Assembly (NCBI GenBank): GCA_016188425.1
Contig: JACPHX010000004.1
Coordinates: 1-35,728 of the forward strand
Direction of reading: 5' to 3'
Source: Candidatus Uhrbacteria bacterium
Lineage (GTDB): Bacteria; Patescibacteriota; Patescibacteriia; UBA9934; GWF2-40-263
DNA length: 35,728 bases
Numbering within the stretch: the first letter of the stretch is position 1; every line of letters begins with the position of its first letter. Made by a program: the position numbers and the translations under genes. The notes under the pieces were generated by a model. That model saw only the letters and a program-made list of their open reading frames with translations. It was not told the DNA's origin and did no database searches. Of the stretch, positions 33,597 to 35,728 are shown one piece after another.

Positions 33597-34019
33597 ATGA
33601 CAGATAAAAAGCCAAACAAAGAAATTTATGTTGATCCCCGTCATGAGGAGCATTCGTTTGATTTGCCGTTCTGGCGGGATAACGAAAAACTATGGGCACT
33701 GGAGGTGCCAGTAGAAGAAATGGACATTAGTGAATTGACTTGGATTTTTGATATTCCATTTTGGGAAGATGAAGACGGAAATATCGTCATTACACCACAA
33801 GAAGTTATGGATAATATGGGCAAGTATCCATATCACAGAGACAAAACTCTAAATGCCGATATTTCCTATCCAATCGACATCATGAAAAATAAGAAGGGCA
33901 AATGGCTTACCTTAGACGGTCTTCATCGTTTAGTAAAATTACACCTAAACAAAGTGTCAAAAATCCAAGTCAGAAAAATCCCGCCAGAACTTATTCATCT
34001 CACTGCGCGAGATGAATAA
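33597..34019 (+). CDS. Hypothetical protein with ParB/sulfiredoxin-like motif
   Basis: SYPIDIMKNKKGKWLTLDGLHRLVKLHLNKVSKIQVRKIP. Confidence 0.5.
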   Translation: MTDKKPNKEIYVDPRHEEHSFDLPFWRDNEKLWALEVPVEEMDISELTWIFDIPFWEDEDGNIVITPQEVMDNMGKYPYHRDKTLNADISYPIDIMKNKKGKWLTLDGLHRLVKLHLNKVSKIQVRKIPPELIHLTARDE

Positions 34020-34045
34020 ATCTCTAATTTACATCACTTAACAAT

Positions 34046-35209
34046 ATGAAAAAGTTTTTAGCCAAAATCTATGCGTTCAAATTCCTTGATGACTTCGTGC
34101 TGATTTATCCGTTATACGCTGTCATGTTTACGGACTTCAGTATGCAGCCATGGCAAGTGACTACTCTTCTTGCGGTATGGTCGACAACAGCATTTTTTCT
34201 GGAAGTACCATCTGGAGTATGGGCAGATAAGTATTCAAGGAAAAACATTCTTTTCGTGGGGCAGTTGTTCCGCTCACTCGGGTATGTAAGCTGGTTACTA
34301 TTTCCAAATTTCTGGGGCTTCCTATTTGGTTTTGTGCTTTGGGGTACTAAAAGCGCACTCACTTCAGGTACCTTTCAGGCGTTAATCTATGACGAACTGA
34401 AGCTATTCAATAGAGAAAAGGAATTTACAAAAATTCTTGGACACACAAAAACAATATCTTTTACTGCAATTCTCGTCGCTTCAGCTCTTGCCTCTCCTGC
34501 GATACTGCTTGGTTATCCATTCGTGCTGGTTTCGAGCAGTGCAGCAGTTTTAATCGCTGGCATTATCATTGCAACAATTCCCAAGGCACAAAAAGTGGAA
34601 TCGACCCACGAAAAAGAATATTTTTCTCTTCTGAAAGAAGGATTGGCTGGTGCTTTCAAAAATGCTGCTGTCTTGCGTCTTATTTTGTTTCTGTCGCTGG
34701 CCTTCGCTTTAGGTGGCGCACTAGATGAGTACTGGCCTATTTTTGCCAATGAAACAGGACTTCCAAAGTACGGGCTTGGAATTTTTCTTGGTTTAATGAG
34801 CGGCTCACAAGGTGTAGCAAGTTTTGTAGCACATCACTTTGAAAAGAGGACAAACAATTTTTTTTATGGGCTCTTTCTGCTAAACGGCGTTTTCTTGTTC
34901 ACCGCAGGTTATTTGTTTTCCGTCCCAGCCCTTTTGCTTTTAATTGTGTTCAGCTTTTTATTCACGATCATGCAAGTCGTGTTTGAGGGTAGGTTACAGC
35001 ACTCCATAGCTTCGACGACGCGCGCCACCATTTCTTCAGTGAGTGGATTTCTCACAGAAATGGGTGTACTGATTGTATACTTAAGTTTTGGTATAGTCGC
35101 TCAGGTCAGCGACTATCGCAATAGTTTCTTGCTCTATGGTGTGATCGTGACCGTTTGCGGACTGATTTACATGATTTTTGCAAAGAAAAATAGTCCTATT
35201 GATAGATAA
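34046..35209 (+). CDS. MFS transporter
   Basis: About 12 hydrophobic segments; FFLEVPSGVWADKYSRKNILFVGQLFRSLGY. Confidence 0.88.
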   Translation: MKKFLAKIYAFKFLDDFVLIYPLYAVMFTDFSMQPWQVTTLLAVWSTTAFFLEVPSGVWADKYSRKNILFVGQLFRSLGYVSWLLFPNFWGFLFGFVLWGTKSALTSGTFQALIYDELKLFNREKEFTKILGHTKTISFTAILVASALASPAILLGYPFVLVSSSAAVLIAGIIIATIPKAQKVESTHEKEYFSLLKEGLAGAFKNAAVLRLILFLSLAFALGGALDEYWPIFANETGLPKYGLGIFLGLMSGSQGVASFVAHHFEKRTNNFFYGLFLLNGVFLFTAGYLFSVPALLLLIVFSFLFTIMQVVFEGRLQHSIASTTRATISSVSGFLTEMGVLIVYLSFGIVAQVSDYRNSFLLYGVIVTVCGLIYMIFAKKNSPIDR

Positions 35210-35242
35210 TGAAAAGCCAATCTCAATTCTTATTGGATAATT

Positions 35243-35592
35243 ATGAAGACTGATCTAAAAAAACTGGTGCTTGAAGAATTTGCAGGCGAAAACGCTCAAC
35301 TTCTCTATACTCAAAAAGCGAAAGAAGGACTGTGGATTTCAGAAAGTCACTTTATCAAAAAATATTTCACAAACAAAAACGCCAAAATCTTGGATATTGG
35401 TTGTGGAACAGGAAGAACTACAATTCCTCTTTTTAAAATGGGTTTCAAAATAATTGGTATAGACTTTGTACCCGCAATGATTGAAAGCGCAAAGAAAATT
35501 GCCAAAGAATGTAATTTGGAAATTGATTATCGTGTGGGTGATGCTACTGACATTAAGTTTTATGAAAATTCTTTTGAGTATGCTCTTTTTTC
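35243..35592 (+). pseudogene. Class I SAM methyltransferase, 3' part lost to IS insertion
   Basis: [41 protein letters not shown]...FEYALFS then sequence character changes. Confidence 0.8.
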
Positions 35593-35728
35593 GGTTCATC
35601 AAGGATTATCGTGGCTGCATTTCCAGCTTTCCGCAGTAGAAGAGGATCGCGATACGGTAATGGGCGAACGTGCGGAAGCCGCGGGCGCTCGCTTTCACAT
35701 ATTGGATCTTCGAGTTGAGTCCTTCGGT
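35593..35728 (-). mobile_element. End of an ISL3-family insertion sequence (partial)
   Basis: Minus strand transposase C-terminus [40 protein letters not shown] (35606-35728); outer end ...CCTTGATGAACC. Confidence 0.75.

Noticed and set aside
1-35728. CRISPR array
   Set aside because: No regularly spaced direct repeats with unique spacers were seen and no Cas-like proteins in the ORF track.

Overview
The window reads as a compact bacterial chromosome segment. About 29 kb is GC-rich and almost entirely minus-strand, with tightly packed housekeeping genes. The gene content looks like Patescibacteria/CPR, but that is an inference and no phylogeny was run. Recognisable genes include pyrD, pyrB, msrB, a PyrE-like PRTase, murG-ftsW-mraY, a NifU-like protein, rpmA, mnmA, a VirD4/TraG-like ATPase with a membrane partner, secF-secD, an RluA-type pseudouridine synthase, bcp, DUF1653, SIMPL/DUF541, DUF3850, a large secreted protein, a J-domain protein and two tRNAs. 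One Lrp/AsnC-like regulator lies on the plus strand. From about 29.45 kb the character changes. There is a MazG-like gene with one in-frame stop, a long palindrome, a truncated phage head module (portal C-terminus plus minor capsid protein), and then a visibly AT-rich plus-strand cargo block (XRE regulator, APH-type kinase, hydrolase-methyltransferase fusion, ParB-like protein, MFS transporter, methyltransferase). The last methyltransferase appears to be cut by an ISL3-type insertion sequence. The main leads are: (1) a GGGGTCAGGTCGGGTTA... palindrome family at three loci, two of them next to decayed NTP house-cleaning genes (RdgB/Ham1 and MazG-like); (2) a SecD carrying parvulin-type PPIase-like sequence; (3) an HExxH protein translationally coupled to a methyltransferase-like protein; (4) a tRNA with an irregular anticodon arm and inverted, permuted copies of that arm upstream; (5) palindromic repeats inside the proline-rich tail of the VirD4-like ATPase. 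No CRISPR array was seen.
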